From: Fibrobacter succinogenes
GTDB lineage: Bacteria; Fibrobacterota; Fibrobacteria; Fibrobacterales; Fibrobacteraceae
Direction: 5' to 3'
Length of the DNA stretch: 64,000 nt
Assembly (NCBI GenBank): GCA_902771595.1
Contig: CACXXH010000028.1
Coordinates: 61,963-125,962, forward strand
In this document: positions 40,770-49,857 of the stretch, piece by piece
How the letters are laid out: every line of letters starts with the position of its first letter
Numbering within the stretch: position 1 is the first letter of the stretch
Made by a program: the position numbers and the translations under genes
The notes under the pieces: model-generated
The model's input: the letters and a program-made list of their open reading frames with translations, nothing else
What the model was told of the DNA's origin: nothing
The model's database searches: none

Positions 40770-41611
40770 TTTGTCCCCTCATCTTTAAATTTTTCGTTCA
40801 ATGCTTTGCTCATCGGGAACAGTTGCACGTTCAGGCGGTACACCCGTTCCGTTTTGTCGTTTTGTGTCGCGATTGCTGCGACACGGCGGCGAAAACTGAC
40901 GATTTCCTTTTTTATCTGTTCATAGGACTTGCGCGTAAGGCCAAGGACAGTCCCCGACATGCTGCGTTCCGAAAGCGGCAAATTTAAAGCCTTTATCGCA
41001 AGTTCGCCCATCTGGCGCTGCATATCGCTGGCGACCATGGAAACGGCGTCTACTCGGCTCATCGAGACGGACTTTTCCGTCTGCCGGTAATTGCCGTTCT
41101 TGTCTCTTTTCAGGAGTCCCAGCTTCACCAATAAATTGAGCGTCTCGGAGACCTCGGCCGCGGTAATCGCCGGTTCGCAGGCTCTCGCCATTTCGAGGGG
41201 CTTTGCTCCGGGCATATGCGGAGCCAGTTCGCGCAATACCGGATTCTTCCACGATTTAAAGTAATCGAACTCGTCGCCCCCGAGCATATGCACCTTGTGG
41301 GCTCGCGCCAAAGCGCACTGTGCCTCGAAAGCGGCACGCTTCGCGGAGTCCCCCTTCGCATGGGCGTACGAAACCATCAAGACGAAATACGTGTTTTCGA
41401 AACCGGCAAGCCCCATGGCATTTGCCACCGACCCGGCCACCCCAAGGCTCAAGTTCCTCTTCCCTTCGCAAACATACTTCAAGTAAACTGCAGACGAAAA
41501 CCCGGCAGCACGCGCAAATTCACGCCAAGAAAAAGCAGAACATCGTTTTTGTTCATCGTAATAATCTTGGATATACTTACGATAATCCGTATATTCTACA
41601 ATTTCTTTCAT
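40766..41611 (-). CDS. TIGR02147-family regulator (HTH, Fibrobacter type)
   Basis: The 281-residue product has the family opening VEYTDYRKYIQDYYDEQKR, a Cro-like HTH (FSWREFARAAGFSSAVYLKY, VCEGKRNLSLGVAGSVANAM), and the later winged-helix part (AAEVSETLNLLVKLGLLKRD). The C-terminus is the typical ERVYRLNVQLFPMSK block. TIGR02147 is a paralogous family found chiefly in Fibrobacter and related lineages; the members are thought to be transcription regulators. ATG 41611 is preferred to an upstream TTG. The 4-base overlap with the FISUMP lipoprotein gene shows that the two are one operon. A palindrome at 41713-41733 is a candidate operator. Confidence 0.85.
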   Translation of the reverse strand: MKEIVEYTDYRKYIQDYYDEQKRCSAFSWREFARAAGFSSAVYLKYVCEGKRNLSLGVAGSVANAMGLAGFENTYFVLMVSYAHAKGDSAKRAAFEAQCALARAHKVHMLGGDEFDYFKSWKNPVLRELAPHMPGAKPLEMARACEPAITAAEVSETLNLLVKLGLLKRDKNGNYRQTEKSVSMSRVDAVSMVASDMQRQMGELAIKALNLPLSERSMSGTVLGLTRKSYEQIKKEIVSFRRRVAAIATQNDKTERVYRLNVQLFPMSKALNEKFKDEGTK

Positions 41612-41712
41612 GAACAAAAATATATATCCAATCTCTTAGTTTTGTGTACAAAAATTGCGTTTTTGAGCAAATTTTACCATTTTTATGAAATTTTTGAAAA
41701 ATTTAGCAAAGT

Positions 41713-41741
41713 TGGATACACTTGGTGTATCCACTGGATAC
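41713..41741. promoter_or_regulatory. Candidate operator: palindrome plus third half-site
   Basis: TGGATACAC-TTG-GTGTATCCA is a perfect 9-bp inverted repeat (41713-41733), followed by another half-site TGGATACA (41735-41742). It lies about 100 bases upstream of the TIGR02147 regulator. A related TTGGATAT occurs nearer the start. Confidence 0.45.
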
Positions 41742-41747
41742 AAAAAA

Positions 41748-41767
41748 TCCCCGACCGAAGTCGGGGA
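41748..41767 (-). terminator. Terminator of the two-domain FISUMP lipoprotein gene
   Basis: TCCCCGAC-CGAA-GTCGGGGA is followed on the minus strand by ATTTTTTG. Confidence 0.85.
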
Positions 41768-41795
41768 AAATGTTGAAGGGGCTGGACCATCAAAA

Positions 41796-43466
41796 TTAGT
41801 CCTTGACGCAGCGAACGGACCTGCCGATTATTTTTCGGGATGATGTTTTTGTAGGGTTAGATATATCATCTGTTGAGTACAATCCCATGACGTTGCACCA
41901 TTCATTGTAACACGTGCCGTTAAACCAGAAACTTGCCGAGGAACCATAATCATAAAATGACGTGTTGATAGAGCCGTCTGCATGCTGTTGGTTGTTTGCT
42001 TCTTCGATTGGCAATATGGAAAAGCCGAAGTCATCCGTTCCGTTGCCGTAGACGTAGAATGAGTCTTTTGCTTCCCAAATTTGCGAGCGGAGGGTATGCC
42101 CATTCCAACCGTTTGTCGCTTTGAGTTTCCTTCCTGCCAACAATGGTCCTCCCGCTTCTGCGATCAGTTCTAGCATTTCTGTTGAGTCGGGCAGGTGCCA
42201 GCCGTTGGGACAAATGCCTTGCCACTTTTCCGGTAAATAGCAGTCCGTATTTTCTTCGCATTCCTGATGATTTGTCGGGAGTGCTACGGAGTCGACGGCG
42301 GCCGTCCAGGAATACAGGCGTCCCGCTATATCGCAACGGGCCGGAATATTGTCGTGGCACCAGCTTCTGCCTTTCAGGCTTGGGGTCTTGACGCTGTCCG
42401 CATAGTTCAGGTTTTCGGCCATCCATGTCCGGTTGCCGATTTTGACGGTCCTGTAGACCTTGTTGTCTCGTTCGTCGGTCATGCTGCCGTAGGCGACATT
42501 CGGATTGAATCGCGCTTCTTTCGGCACATCCCAACTCCAGCCGGGGAGCGTCTTGTCTATATCCATGACGCAGCGGACAGAGATTCCGGTGTTCCGGTCC
42601 TCTTTGGGGTAAACATTTTGATAGGGGTTGCCGTTCATGAACATCGTAGAGTAGGATTTGCCGTCTTCGCTTATGGTTGAGCTCCAGTAGGCGGTATGGT
42701 TGCCGACATGCGCAAACTCTCCCGATTGGGTTCTAATACCAGCGGGTAGTGCGGAAAAGCCTAAAGCGTTGTTTCCGTTGCGGTTGACATAATCGTCTTT
42801 GTACCATCCGATTGCGGACTTGATTAAATCCTCTTCTCCCGTAATTGCGGGATTGAGATATCCCAGCTCGCTTATCGTTGGCAAGTGCCAGCCTGAGGGG
42901 CAAGCTGCGAGTGCCGCAGCCCAGGTGTACAAGCGCCCCGTCACCTCGCAGTGCGCCGGATTGTCGTTGTAACACCAGCTGTTTCCTTTCAGGCTGCTTG
43001 TCGCGACGCTGTCGCCGTAGTTCAAATTTTCGGCCATCCAGGTGAGGCCGTTTATCAGAATGGTCTTGTAGGTGCGGCCGTCGCGATTGTCGGTTAGGGT
43101 ACCGTACTCTAGATTTTGATTGAAGTATCTTTCCTTCGGAACGCACCAACGCCAGGACGTGTCGGAACAGTCGAGCACGGCGGAGGAACTGCTGGCGGGC
43201 TTTTCTTCGAACGATGAACTTGCAGGCATGCTCGATGAGCTTGCGGGCTCGCTCGATGAACTTTCCAGCTGGCTTGACGAACTGGTCAGTGCGCTAGATG
43301 ATTCTTTTGAATCAGAAGACTTGACGACGGCCTGCGCATTCGATGAGGAACTCTCGGTCGAATCAGCGGTATCGTCGTCGGGCAATTGCGCAATCGTGTC
43401 GACGTTGCTACAGCCCGCAAAAAAAGCGATTGCGGGAATCGCGATAGCTTTCCAACTGGGTTTCAT
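41796..43466 (-). CDS. Lipoprotein with two Fibrobacter major paralogous domains
   Basis: The 556-residue lipoprotein (FFAGCSN lipobox) has a ~70-residue Ser-rich linker (residues ~35-95, with repeated SSSS) typical of Fibrobacter surface proteins. Two FISUMP domains follow: first ~110-305 (DNRDGRTYKTILINGLTWMA; CPSGWHLPTISELGYL; ISVRCVMD), second ~310-556 (DERDNKVYRTVKIGNRTWMA; ICPNGWHLPDSTEML; RSVRCVKD). The duplicated domain and its sequence match the copy in the 38.5-40.8 kb lipoprotein. Function unknown. It ends with a strong terminator. Confidence 0.88.
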   Translation of the reverse strand: MKPSWKAIAIPAIAFFAGCSNVDTIAQLPDDDTADSTESSSSNAQAVVKSSDSKESSSALTSSSSQLESSSSEPASSSSMPASSSFEEKPASSSSAVLDCSDTSWRWCVPKERYFNQNLEYGTLTDNRDGRTYKTILINGLTWMAENLNYGDSVATSSLKGNSWCYNDNPAHCEVTGRLYTWAAALAACPSGWHLPTISELGYLNPAITGEEDLIKSAIGWYKDDYVNRNGNNALGFSALPAGIRTQSGEFAHVGNHTAYWSSTISEDGKSYSTMFMNGNPYQNVYPKEDRNTGISVRCVMDIDKTLPGWSWDVPKEARFNPNVAYGSMTDERDNKVYRTVKIGNRTWMAENLNYADSVKTPSLKGRSWCHDNIPARCDIAGRLYSWTAAVDSVALPTNHQECEENTDCYLPEKWQGICPNGWHLPDSTEMLELIAEAGGPLLAGRKLKATNGWNGHTLRSQIWEAKDSFYVYGNGTDDFGFSILPIEEANNQQHADGSINTSFYDYGSSASFWFNGTCYNEWCNVMGLYSTDDISNPTKTSSRKIIGRSVRCVKD

Positions 43467-43501
43467 GCCGAATTCTCCTTACTAGGAATATATATACAAA
43501 A

Positions 43502-43526
43502 AAGCCCCGGCGCAATGCCGAGGCTT
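43502..43526 (-). terminator. Terminator of secDF
   Basis: On the minus strand AAGCCTCGGC-attgc-GCCGGGGCTT runs into TTTTTTG. Confidence 0.85.
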
Positions 43527-43551
43527 CTTGAAATCTATTGAATGGTCGCTA

Positions 43552-46197
43552 TTACACGCCCTTCTTGAAGTGGTTGGACCACCAGAGAACGATCGGCGAG
43601 CAGATGCACACGGAGGAGTAGGTACCGATGAGGATACCGAAGCACTGCACGAGACCGAAGTCGCGGATGGAGGAACCGCCCTTCACGGCGAGGATCACAC
43701 ACACGAACAAGGTCGTGAGAGAGGTGACCACCGTACGGCTGAAGCACTGGTTCATGGACTTGTTGATGGTCTCGCCGAAGTTCGCGGAACCGAACACCTG
43801 GGTGTTTTCACGGATGCGGTCGAAGTTAACGATGGTGTCGTTCACGGAGTAACCGATCATCGTGAGGAGCGAGGCAATCAGGGCGCCGTCGAAGGAGAGG
43901 CTGAAGGCGGAGATGAAGCCGAGCGTGATGATGGTATCGTGCACGAGGCCGAGCACTGCGGCAACACCGAAGCCGAGACCGAACTTACCGAAGCGGAACC
44001 ACACGTAGAGCAGGATGCCGATCCAGGCGAGAATCACGGAAAGGATCGCGTTGAAGCGGAGTTCCTTACCGATGGTCGGACCGACGTTGTCCTTGGCCAC
44101 GATGACGCATTCCTGACCGGCCTTCTTGAAGGCGTCAGCCATCTTGACTTCGAACTGGGCGTCTTCGGAAGCGCGCATGCTAACCTGGTAGGAGTTGGCA
44201 GAAGTACCGCCGAGAGAGCGGACCTTCGTGCCCGTAATGCCGGCGGCGGAGAGGGCCTTGCTCAGGTCCTTTTCGTGCTTGGCGTCGTCCTGGTACTGGA
44301 TGGTGTAAACCTGACCACCAGTGAAGTCGATGCTGAAGTCGAATCCCTTGATGGCGATGCAGGCGATGCTTGCCACGATGAGGATGAGCGAGATGAGGCC
44401 GAACTTGCGACGGTTCGGAATAATCGGGAGGTTCGCCTCGTTGATGGCCTTGAAACCGTTACCGATGGAGAGCGTCGTGGCATCACGCTTGGCGAGTTTC
44501 CAGTCGAGGATAGCGCGGGTGAGTGTGATGGCACAGAAGAGAGAAGTGAGAATACCGATAGTAAGCGTAAGACCGAAACCCTTCACGGAACCGGTACCGA
44601 TCTTGTAAAGGATAAGGCCAGTGAGAACGGTCGTCAAGTTGGAGTCCAAGATGGCGCCGAATGCGCGTTCGTAACCCTTGGCGACGGCTGCACGAGCGGT
44701 GAGGCCTGCCTTGAGTTCTTCACGGATACGTTCGTAAATAATCACGTTCGCGTCGAGCGACATACCCACGACGAGGATGAAGCCCGCAATACCGGGGAGC
44801 GTGAGGGTCGCGTTGAACACGGACATCACGGCGGCGGTCACGAGGGTGTTGATGAACATACCGATGCTCGCGATGAAACCACCGAGACGGTAGTAGGCCA
44901 CCATGAACACCAAGCAGAGGATAAGACCGATGGCACCGGAACCGAAGCCCTGGACGATGTTTTCTTCACCGAGGGTGGCACCGACGGTACGGCTTTCGAT
45001 AATCTTCATCGGGGCCTTGAGGGCACCGGCGCGGAGCACGACAGCGAGGCGGTTGGCTTCGGCCATGTCGTCGAGGCCGGTAATCTGGGCGTCGCCGTTC
45101 GGGATGCGTTCGTTGATGCGCGGGGCGCTGATGACCTGGTTGTCAAGAACGATGGCCATCTGCTTGCCGACGTTGGCGGCCGTGACAGCGGAGAACTTCT
45201 TGGGACCGATGCCGCCGAACTTGAGGGTCACGGCGATTTCACCGGCGCTCACACCGTCAGAGATGCGGTGCGGCTGTGCGTTCACGATATCGTCACCGCC
45301 CATTTCGGCGCGGCGCTTGAGCAAGTAGAGGCGCTTGGCCTTCACCGGGGAGTCGTTCTTGATCTTTTCGAGACCGCTACCGAAGGCGAAGTTCACGTCA
45401 CGCGGGATGAGCTTCTTGACACCGTCGAGTTCGAGGAGCTTCTTGACCTTCTCGATATCTTCTTCGGCGATGAAACCACCATTGCCGACGTTCATGTAGT
45501 AGGCGCTGAGAGCCTTCCCGACCGCGGATGCCGGTGCGGCTTCGGTTTCTTCCGTCTTGGCGGAGTCTTCGGCCTTCGGGGCTTCGGCGGCAGCGACGTT
45601 GCCGCTCAGGAGTTCTTCATCGGAGAGCTGCTTTGCGGTATCGGCGGCGGCGACCGTAGAGTCCTTGACGGCGGCGCTGTCCGTAGCGGCGGAGTCGCCG
45701 GCGGTCACGTCGGTAGTCTGACGGGTCAGGTACTGGTCGATGAGGGTGAGCGTCGTGTTGAACTTTTCAGATTCAGCGAGAATCTTGAATTCAAGCTTTG
45801 CGGTAGAACCCACGAGCGACTTGGCGGTAGAATCGTCCACGCCGGCAAGTTCGACCAGGATGCGGTCGTCGCCGGAGGGAGAAATCTGCGGTTCGGAAAG
45901 ACCGAACTGGTCAACACGGTTACGGATAATTTCCAGGGACTGGGCCTGGATGTCCTTGATATCGTCATCTTCCTTGAGGCCGGACGGGTCGATTTGGAGC
46001 GTGATGCTCGTACCGCCCGCGAGGTCAAGGCCGAAGTTGATGGACCTAGTTGCAAGTTTCGGGTTTTCCTTGAGGAAGGCCTTCTGCTCTTCGCCCTTCT
46101 TGGTGTGAACCTGGATAGAGGGCCAAACAGTGTAGGCCGAGAGTGCAATGACGAGGAGAATAAAGAATTCTCGCATGCCGAATTTATGTTTGTTCAT
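43552..46197 (-). CDS. secDF: Protein translocase subunit SecDF (fused)
   Basis: SecD and SecF use the proton motive force to complete Sec export across the inner membrane. Here they are fused in one 881-residue chain, as in many Bacteroidetes and some other phyla. The SecD half has the conserved NFGLDLAGGTSITLQI, the large periplasmic P1 domain with a Ser/Ala/Asp-rich insert (about residues 165-220), and the membrane motifs TLTLPGIAGFILVVGMSLDA and NVIIYERIREEL. The SecF half starts with FDFSIDFTGGQVYTIQY and has ILYVWFRF and DTIVNFDRIREN. The start ATG at 46197 is followed by a first membrane segment (FFILLVIALSAYTVWP). Confidence 0.96.
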   Translation of the reverse strand: MNKHKFGMREFFILLVIALSAYTVWPSIQVHTKKGEEQKAFLKENPKLATRSINFGLDLAGGTSITLQIDPSGLKEDDDIKDIQAQSLEIIRNRVDQFGLSEPQISPSGDDRILVELAGVDDSTAKSLVGSTAKLEFKILAESEKFNTTLTLIDQYLTRQTTDVTAGDSAATDSAAVKDSTVAAADTAKQLSDEELLSGNVAAAEAPKAEDSAKTEETEAAPASAVGKALSAYYMNVGNGGFIAEEDIEKVKKLLELDGVKKLIPRDVNFAFGSGLEKIKNDSPVKAKRLYLLKRRAEMGGDDIVNAQPHRISDGVSAGEIAVTLKFGGIGPKKFSAVTAANVGKQMAIVLDNQVISAPRINERIPNGDAQITGLDDMAEANRLAVVLRAGALKAPMKIIESRTVGATLGEENIVQGFGSGAIGLILCLVFMVAYYRLGGFIASIGMFINTLVTAAVMSVFNATLTLPGIAGFILVVGMSLDANVIIYERIREELKAGLTARAAVAKGYERAFGAILDSNLTTVLTGLILYKIGTGSVKGFGLTLTIGILTSLFCAITLTRAILDWKLAKRDATTLSIGNGFKAINEANLPIIPNRRKFGLISLILIVASIACIAIKGFDFSIDFTGGQVYTIQYQDDAKHEKDLSKALSAAGITGTKVRSLGGTSANSYQVSMRASEDAQFEVKMADAFKKAGQECVIVAKDNVGPTIGKELRFNAILSVILAWIGILLYVWFRFGKFGLGFGVAAVLGLVHDTIITLGFISAFSLSFDGALIASLLTMIGYSVNDTIVNFDRIRENTQVFGSANFGETINKSMNQCFSRTVVTSLTTLFVCVILAVKGGSSIRDFGLVQCFGILIGTYSSVCICSPIVLWWSNHFKKGV

Positions 46198-46258
46198 CTG
46201 TAATCCCTTAATAAGGCATTAATACGCATTTAGTTGCGGGTCAAATGTAGAAAAATCG

Positions 46259-46286
46259 TCGCTAGTAATTTGTTACTAGTTGCCGG
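46259..46286 (-). repeat. Heptanucleotide tandem array (4 units)
   Basis: On the minus strand the units are CCGGCAA, CTAGTAA, CAAATTA and CTAGCGA. They lie about 60 bases upstream of secDF and 130 bases after the GH13 gene. Confidence 0.65.
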
Positions 46287-46415
46287 AAATGCCTGTGAGA
46301 AGGGGCTTTTTTGAGTGGTTTGAGGGGGAGGTGTCCTGATTGATATTTCGTCTTTGTAAAAAACACCATGTAAACAAGGTTTTTCGGCTCATTTTGATGA
46401 ACGTAAATTACCGAA

Positions 46416-47675
46416 TTACTTGATTTCGAATTGCGGGTCGCTGCCGGTGAGCGTGACGGCGAGTGTCATCTTTTTGCGGCCGAGGGTGCGGACTACCGAG
46501 AAGGTGTCGCCTTCGCGGACGATTTCCATTTTGCCGTCGCGGAGGACGGGATTGCTGCTCCGCATTTCGGTGAGTTCTTTCACCAGCGCGTAGACGGGTT
46601 CCTGCTGCATTTCGGGCAGTTTTTCCCAGGGGACGCTCCGGCGGTTGTCGGGGTCCTTGCCGCCAAGCATTCCGAGTTCCTCCCCGTAGTAAATGCAGGG
46701 GGCCCCGGGCATGAAGAACATCAGGGTGAGCGCGAACTTGATGCGTTCCCAGCCCGCGCAGGGCTGCGACTTGAGTCGCGTGGTGTCGTGGCTCCCGAGC
46801 AGGTTCATGGGAATGTCGCCACGGCCTTCGGGGAAGGCGGCACGAACCCGCTCGCAGAATTCTTCCGTCGTGATGGGCGCCTTGTCGAAGAGGTACTTCA
46901 TGACTGCCTTGCGGAAAAGGTAGTTCATCACGCCGTCGTACTGGTCGCCTTGCAACCAACGCTCGGGTGCATCCCAGATTTCGCCCACGATATAGGCTTC
47001 CGGGTTGATTGCCTTCACTCGGCGGCGGAATTCCTGCCAGAACGAATCGTCGTTGATTTCGTTCGGCACGTCGAGGCGCCAGCCGTCAATGCCGCGCTTT
47101 GTCCAGTATTCGGCGACGGAGAAAAGGTATTCGCGCACTTCTGCACAATCGGTATTGAATTTCGGGAGTGCGGGAAAATTCCACCAGCATTCGTAATTGG
47201 GCTTGCCGGAGTAGGCGTTCAGGGGCCATCCCTTCACGTGGAACCAGTCCACGTACGGCGAATTCGGGCCCAGTTCCATGAGGCTGTTGAACTGGAAGAA
47301 CCCGCGGGAGCAGTGGTTGAAAACGCCGTCTAATATAATACGCAGGCCGAGTTTGTGCGCCTTTTTGACGAGGCTGTCGAAGTCCTTGAGGGTGCCGAGA
47401 ACGGGGTCAATTTCGAAGTAGTCCACCGTATGGTAGCGGTGGTTGGAATTGCTCTTGAAAATCGGGCAAAGGTAAATCGCGTTCGCCCCGAGTTCCTTGA
47501 TGTATGTGAGCTTGTCCTCAATGCCGGCGAGGTTTCCGCCGAACATGTTCTCGCGCGTGGGTTTGGAGCCCCATTCTACGAATTTTCCTGCGGCATGGTA
47601 CCGCTCCGAACGGCAGAACCGGTCGGGGAATATCTGGTAGAAGATAGCGTCTTTGACCCAGGCAGGAGCGAACAT
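46416..47675 (-). CDS. GH13 alpha-amylase family enzyme (neopullulanase/cyclomaltodextrinase-like)
   Basis: The 419-residue protein hydrolyses alpha-glucan oligosaccharides. The barrel blocks are visible: IFYQIFPDRF, DGVFNHCS, WRLDVPNE (nucleophile Asp), IVGEIWD (acid Glu) and LLGSHDTTR. No signal peptide, so it is cytosolic. It lacks the N-terminal dimerisation domain of true neopullulanases, hence the shorter length. The malQ gene lies 110 bases upstream on the same strand, and together they fit recycling of maltodextrins. The start codon touches a heptanucleotide array (47677-47711), an unusual arrangement for the leader. Confidence 0.9.
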   Translation of the reverse strand: MFAPAWVKDAIFYQIFPDRFCRSERYHAAGKFVEWGSKPTRENMFGGNLAGIEDKLTYIKELGANAIYLCPIFKSNSNHRYHTVDYFEIDPVLGTLKDFDSLVKKAHKLGLRIILDGVFNHCSRGFFQFNSLMELGPNSPYVDWFHVKGWPLNAYSGKPNYECWWNFPALPKFNTDCAEVREYLFSVAEYWTKRGIDGWRLDVPNEINDDSFWQEFRRRVKAINPEAYIVGEIWDAPERWLQGDQYDGVMNYLFRKAVMKYLFDKAPITTEEFCERVRAAFPEGRGDIPMNLLGSHDTTRLKSQPCAGWERIKFALTLMFFMPGAPCIYYGEELGMLGGKDPDNRRSVPWEKLPEMQQEPVYALVKELTEMRSSNPVLRDGKMEIVREGDTFSVVRTLGRKKMTLAVTLTGSDPQFEIK

Positions 47676-47676
47676 G

Positions 47677-47711
47677 TTAGTAGTTATTAGTTAATGGTTA
47701 CTAGTTGCTAG
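47677..47711 (-). repeat. Heptanucleotide tandem array (5 units) in the GH13 leader
   Basis: Minus-strand units CTAGCAA, CTAGTAA, CCATTAA, CTAATAA, CTACTAA end one base before the GH13 start codon. Confidence 0.75.
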
Positions 47712-47749
47712 AATTTCTAGTGTCAAGTAACTTCTAGACGCCTATAACA

Positions 47750-47784
47750 CTAGTAACTAGTAACTCAGAACTCGGAACTCGGAA
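47750..47784 (+). repeat. Heptanucleotide tandem array (5 units) touching the malQ stop
   Basis: Plus-strand units CTAGTAA, CTAGTAA, CTCAGAA, CTCGGAA, CTCGGAA lie directly beyond the malQ stop and point towards the array at 47677-47711. Confidence 0.8.
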
Positions 47785-47785
47785 C

Positions 47786-49759
47786 TTAAATCTTCCACAT
47801 GGGGCGGCGCCTGCGGGTGTCGACCAGCTTGCGGATTTCGGAGTTCAGCGCGGTGAAGGTCTCGAGATCTTCGACCGTAAGCGGGAGCCTGTAAGTCCAG
47901 TTGTTGCCGCCCACGGTTCCCGGAATGTTCACGCGTTCTTCTTCGGGCGGAATTTCGGAAAGCGTCGAGGAGAGCGCGAAGTAATCCTGAACGGGCAGAA
48001 TGCAGAACATGCTGTTCGACGAGAACACGTGCGTGAGGATGTTGCGGACCACCGGCGGGGTGAGCTTTTCGGGCGCCTTGCCGGTCATCTGCGCGTGCGA
48101 CCAGTACAGGTCACGGTCGAAGTCCTTCTCTTCCCAGAGCCCGCGGAGGCTCGAGGTGTCGTGGCAGCTCGTGGTGCACACGGAGAGGCGCGGGTATTCC
48201 GCCATTTCGTAGTAGGGCGAATACGGCGCGTTCCAGTTGCGGGCCCAGCGTTCGATGCGCAGCGAAAGGATGTTGAGTTTCTTCAGTACGACCGGCACGC
48301 AGTTCGGGACGGCACCGAGGTCTTCGGCGCACACGAGCATGTCGGTTTCCTTCGCGAGTATGGTAAGCAGCTTGGTGGCGTTCTCTTCCCACAGGCCTTC
48401 CTGCGCGGCTTCGTTCGCGTGGATGATGTCCTTCAGCTTGTCCTGCTCGTATTGCGGGAGTGTGCCGAGCACGGGCTGGTTGTACCAGTACCAGAACGGG
48501 TAGAAGGTATTCTCGTCGCCCGCCGGGATAAAGATGCGGTTCCAGTAGACCTTGAGGAGGGCGTCCTTCACGTTCTGCGGTTCGTCGAGCGAAGTGATGG
48601 CGCGCTCGTTGTAGAATTCCGGCTTGAACACGAATCGGGTGGCCTCGTTCGGGAGGCTCTCGAAGTAGACAGAGACGAGGTTCTCTGTCTCGTCGCCGAG
48701 GAATGCGCGGAGCTGGTCCACGGAGTAGTTCGGGCGGCGCAGGTATTCGAGCGTCTCGCGGCTGAAGCCCGCGTTGTGGAGCAGTTCCCAGGTAAGCGGG
48801 ATGCACGGGTTGAAGCGCCCGAGGATTCCCGTGACTTCGCGCTGCGGGATAGACCAGATGCGGAAGAAACCGAGCACGTGGTCTATGCGGTAGGCGTGGT
48901 AGAACTTGCTCGCCTGCGCGAGGCGGTCTTTCCACCAGTGGAAACCGTCTTTCTCGATGACGTCCCAGCGGTAGGTGGGGAATCCCCAGTTCTGCCCGCT
49001 GTAGCTGAACATGTCAGGAGGTGCGCCCGCGCGGTCGTCGAGCGAGAAGTAATTGCGGTTGGCCCAGACGTCGGCGCTGTCCTCGTTGATGAGGATGGGA
49101 ATGTCTCCCTTGATGTGGACTCCGAGCTTGGTGGCTTCGCCCACGGCGGCCGAGAACTGCAGCTCGGCTACGAACTGCATCCATGCCTGGTACAGGACTT
49201 CCTTGCGGTACTTGGTCCAGAGCTTGTCGAGGTCTTCTTCGGTGGGCTCGCGGTATTTCTTCCAGTCTTTCCAGCTGGATTCTCCGTTCTGGGCCTTGAG
49301 CGTGCTGTATACGCAGTAAGCCTTCGCCCAGGTGTTGCTGTCGATCCATTTCGCGAGGCTCTTGTCCTTCTTGATTTGGTCGTAGCGGTTGTCGAAGATG
49401 CGGCGCAGCATCGTGCGCTTCCACGTGGAAATCTTGTAATAGTCAATTTTTGTCTGGTGGTCGAATTCCGATTTCGCTTCCTCGATTTCGGATTCGAACT
49501 CGCCGGAACCCTGCACCGCCTGGATGTTGATGAAAACCGGGTTCAGTGCGAAGGCGCTCCGCGCGCTGTAGGGGCTGGCCTCGGCGCCCGTGTCGTTCAC
49601 CGGCAAGAGCTGGATGATGTCGAAGTCGCACATCCTGCACCATTTGGCAAACGGGATGAGGTCGAGGTATTCGCCGATGCCGATGCCGGCTCTGCTGCGG
49701 AGACTGAAGAGGGGGACGGCTACGCCGCTCTGGAAAGAAGAAATATCACCGTAACGCAT
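47786..49759 (-). CDS. malQ: 4-alpha-glucanotransferase (GH77, amylomaltase)
   Basis: MalQ disproportionates maltodextrins. The 657-residue protein shows the family blocks VAVPLFSLRSRAGIGIGEY, QLLPVNDTG, ASPYSARSAFALNP, GDIPILINEDSADVWAN, YRIDHVLGFFRIW (nucleophile Asp in RIDH), CAEDLGAVP (acid Glu) and TTSCHDTSSLRGLW. It carries a longer insert than bacterial MalQ of ~500 residues (about residues 120-200), as in the DPE2-like subgroup, but no starch-binding domain. The nearby GH13 gene is downstream on the same strand. Cytosolic; probably works with GlgE and glycogen enzymes. Confidence 0.93.
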   Translation of the reverse strand: MRYGDISSFQSGVAVPLFSLRSRAGIGIGEYLDLIPFAKWCRMCDFDIIQLLPVNDTGAEASPYSARSAFALNPVFINIQAVQGSGEFESEIEEAKSEFDHQTKIDYYKISTWKRTMLRRIFDNRYDQIKKDKSLAKWIDSNTWAKAYCVYSTLKAQNGESSWKDWKKYREPTEEDLDKLWTKYRKEVLYQAWMQFVAELQFSAAVGEATKLGVHIKGDIPILINEDSADVWANRNYFSLDDRAGAPPDMFSYSGQNWGFPTYRWDVIEKDGFHWWKDRLAQASKFYHAYRIDHVLGFFRIWSIPQREVTGILGRFNPCIPLTWELLHNAGFSRETLEYLRRPNYSVDQLRAFLGDETENLVSVYFESLPNEATRFVFKPEFYNERAITSLDEPQNVKDALLKVYWNRIFIPAGDENTFYPFWYWYNQPVLGTLPQYEQDKLKDIIHANEAAQEGLWEENATKLLTILAKETDMLVCAEDLGAVPNCVPVVLKKLNILSLRIERWARNWNAPYSPYYEMAEYPRLSVCTTSCHDTSSLRGLWEEKDFDRDLYWSHAQMTGKAPEKLTPPVVRNILTHVFSSNSMFCILPVQDYFALSSTLSEIPPEEERVNIPGTVGGNNWTYRLPLTVEDLETFTALNSEIRKLVDTRRRRPMWKI

Positions 49760-49857
49760 GCCTTTAAATATAGTAAAGAGGGACGAAAACGTGATTTGGG
49801 GTGCCGTGGAGGGCTCTTTTCCTCGGGTTGACCGCCGGAATAATTATATTCACCAGC

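Noticed and set aside
43528..46203. 891-codon open frame antisense to secDF
   Set aside because: It mirrors secDF over its whole length. Its composition (Glu, His, Asp, Gly and Val runs) is that of a codon-bias shadow on the opposite strand. secDF has all family motifs.
48029..49831. 600-codon frame antisense to malQ
   Set aside because: Shadow of malQ; no motif, low complexity, no ribosome-binding site.
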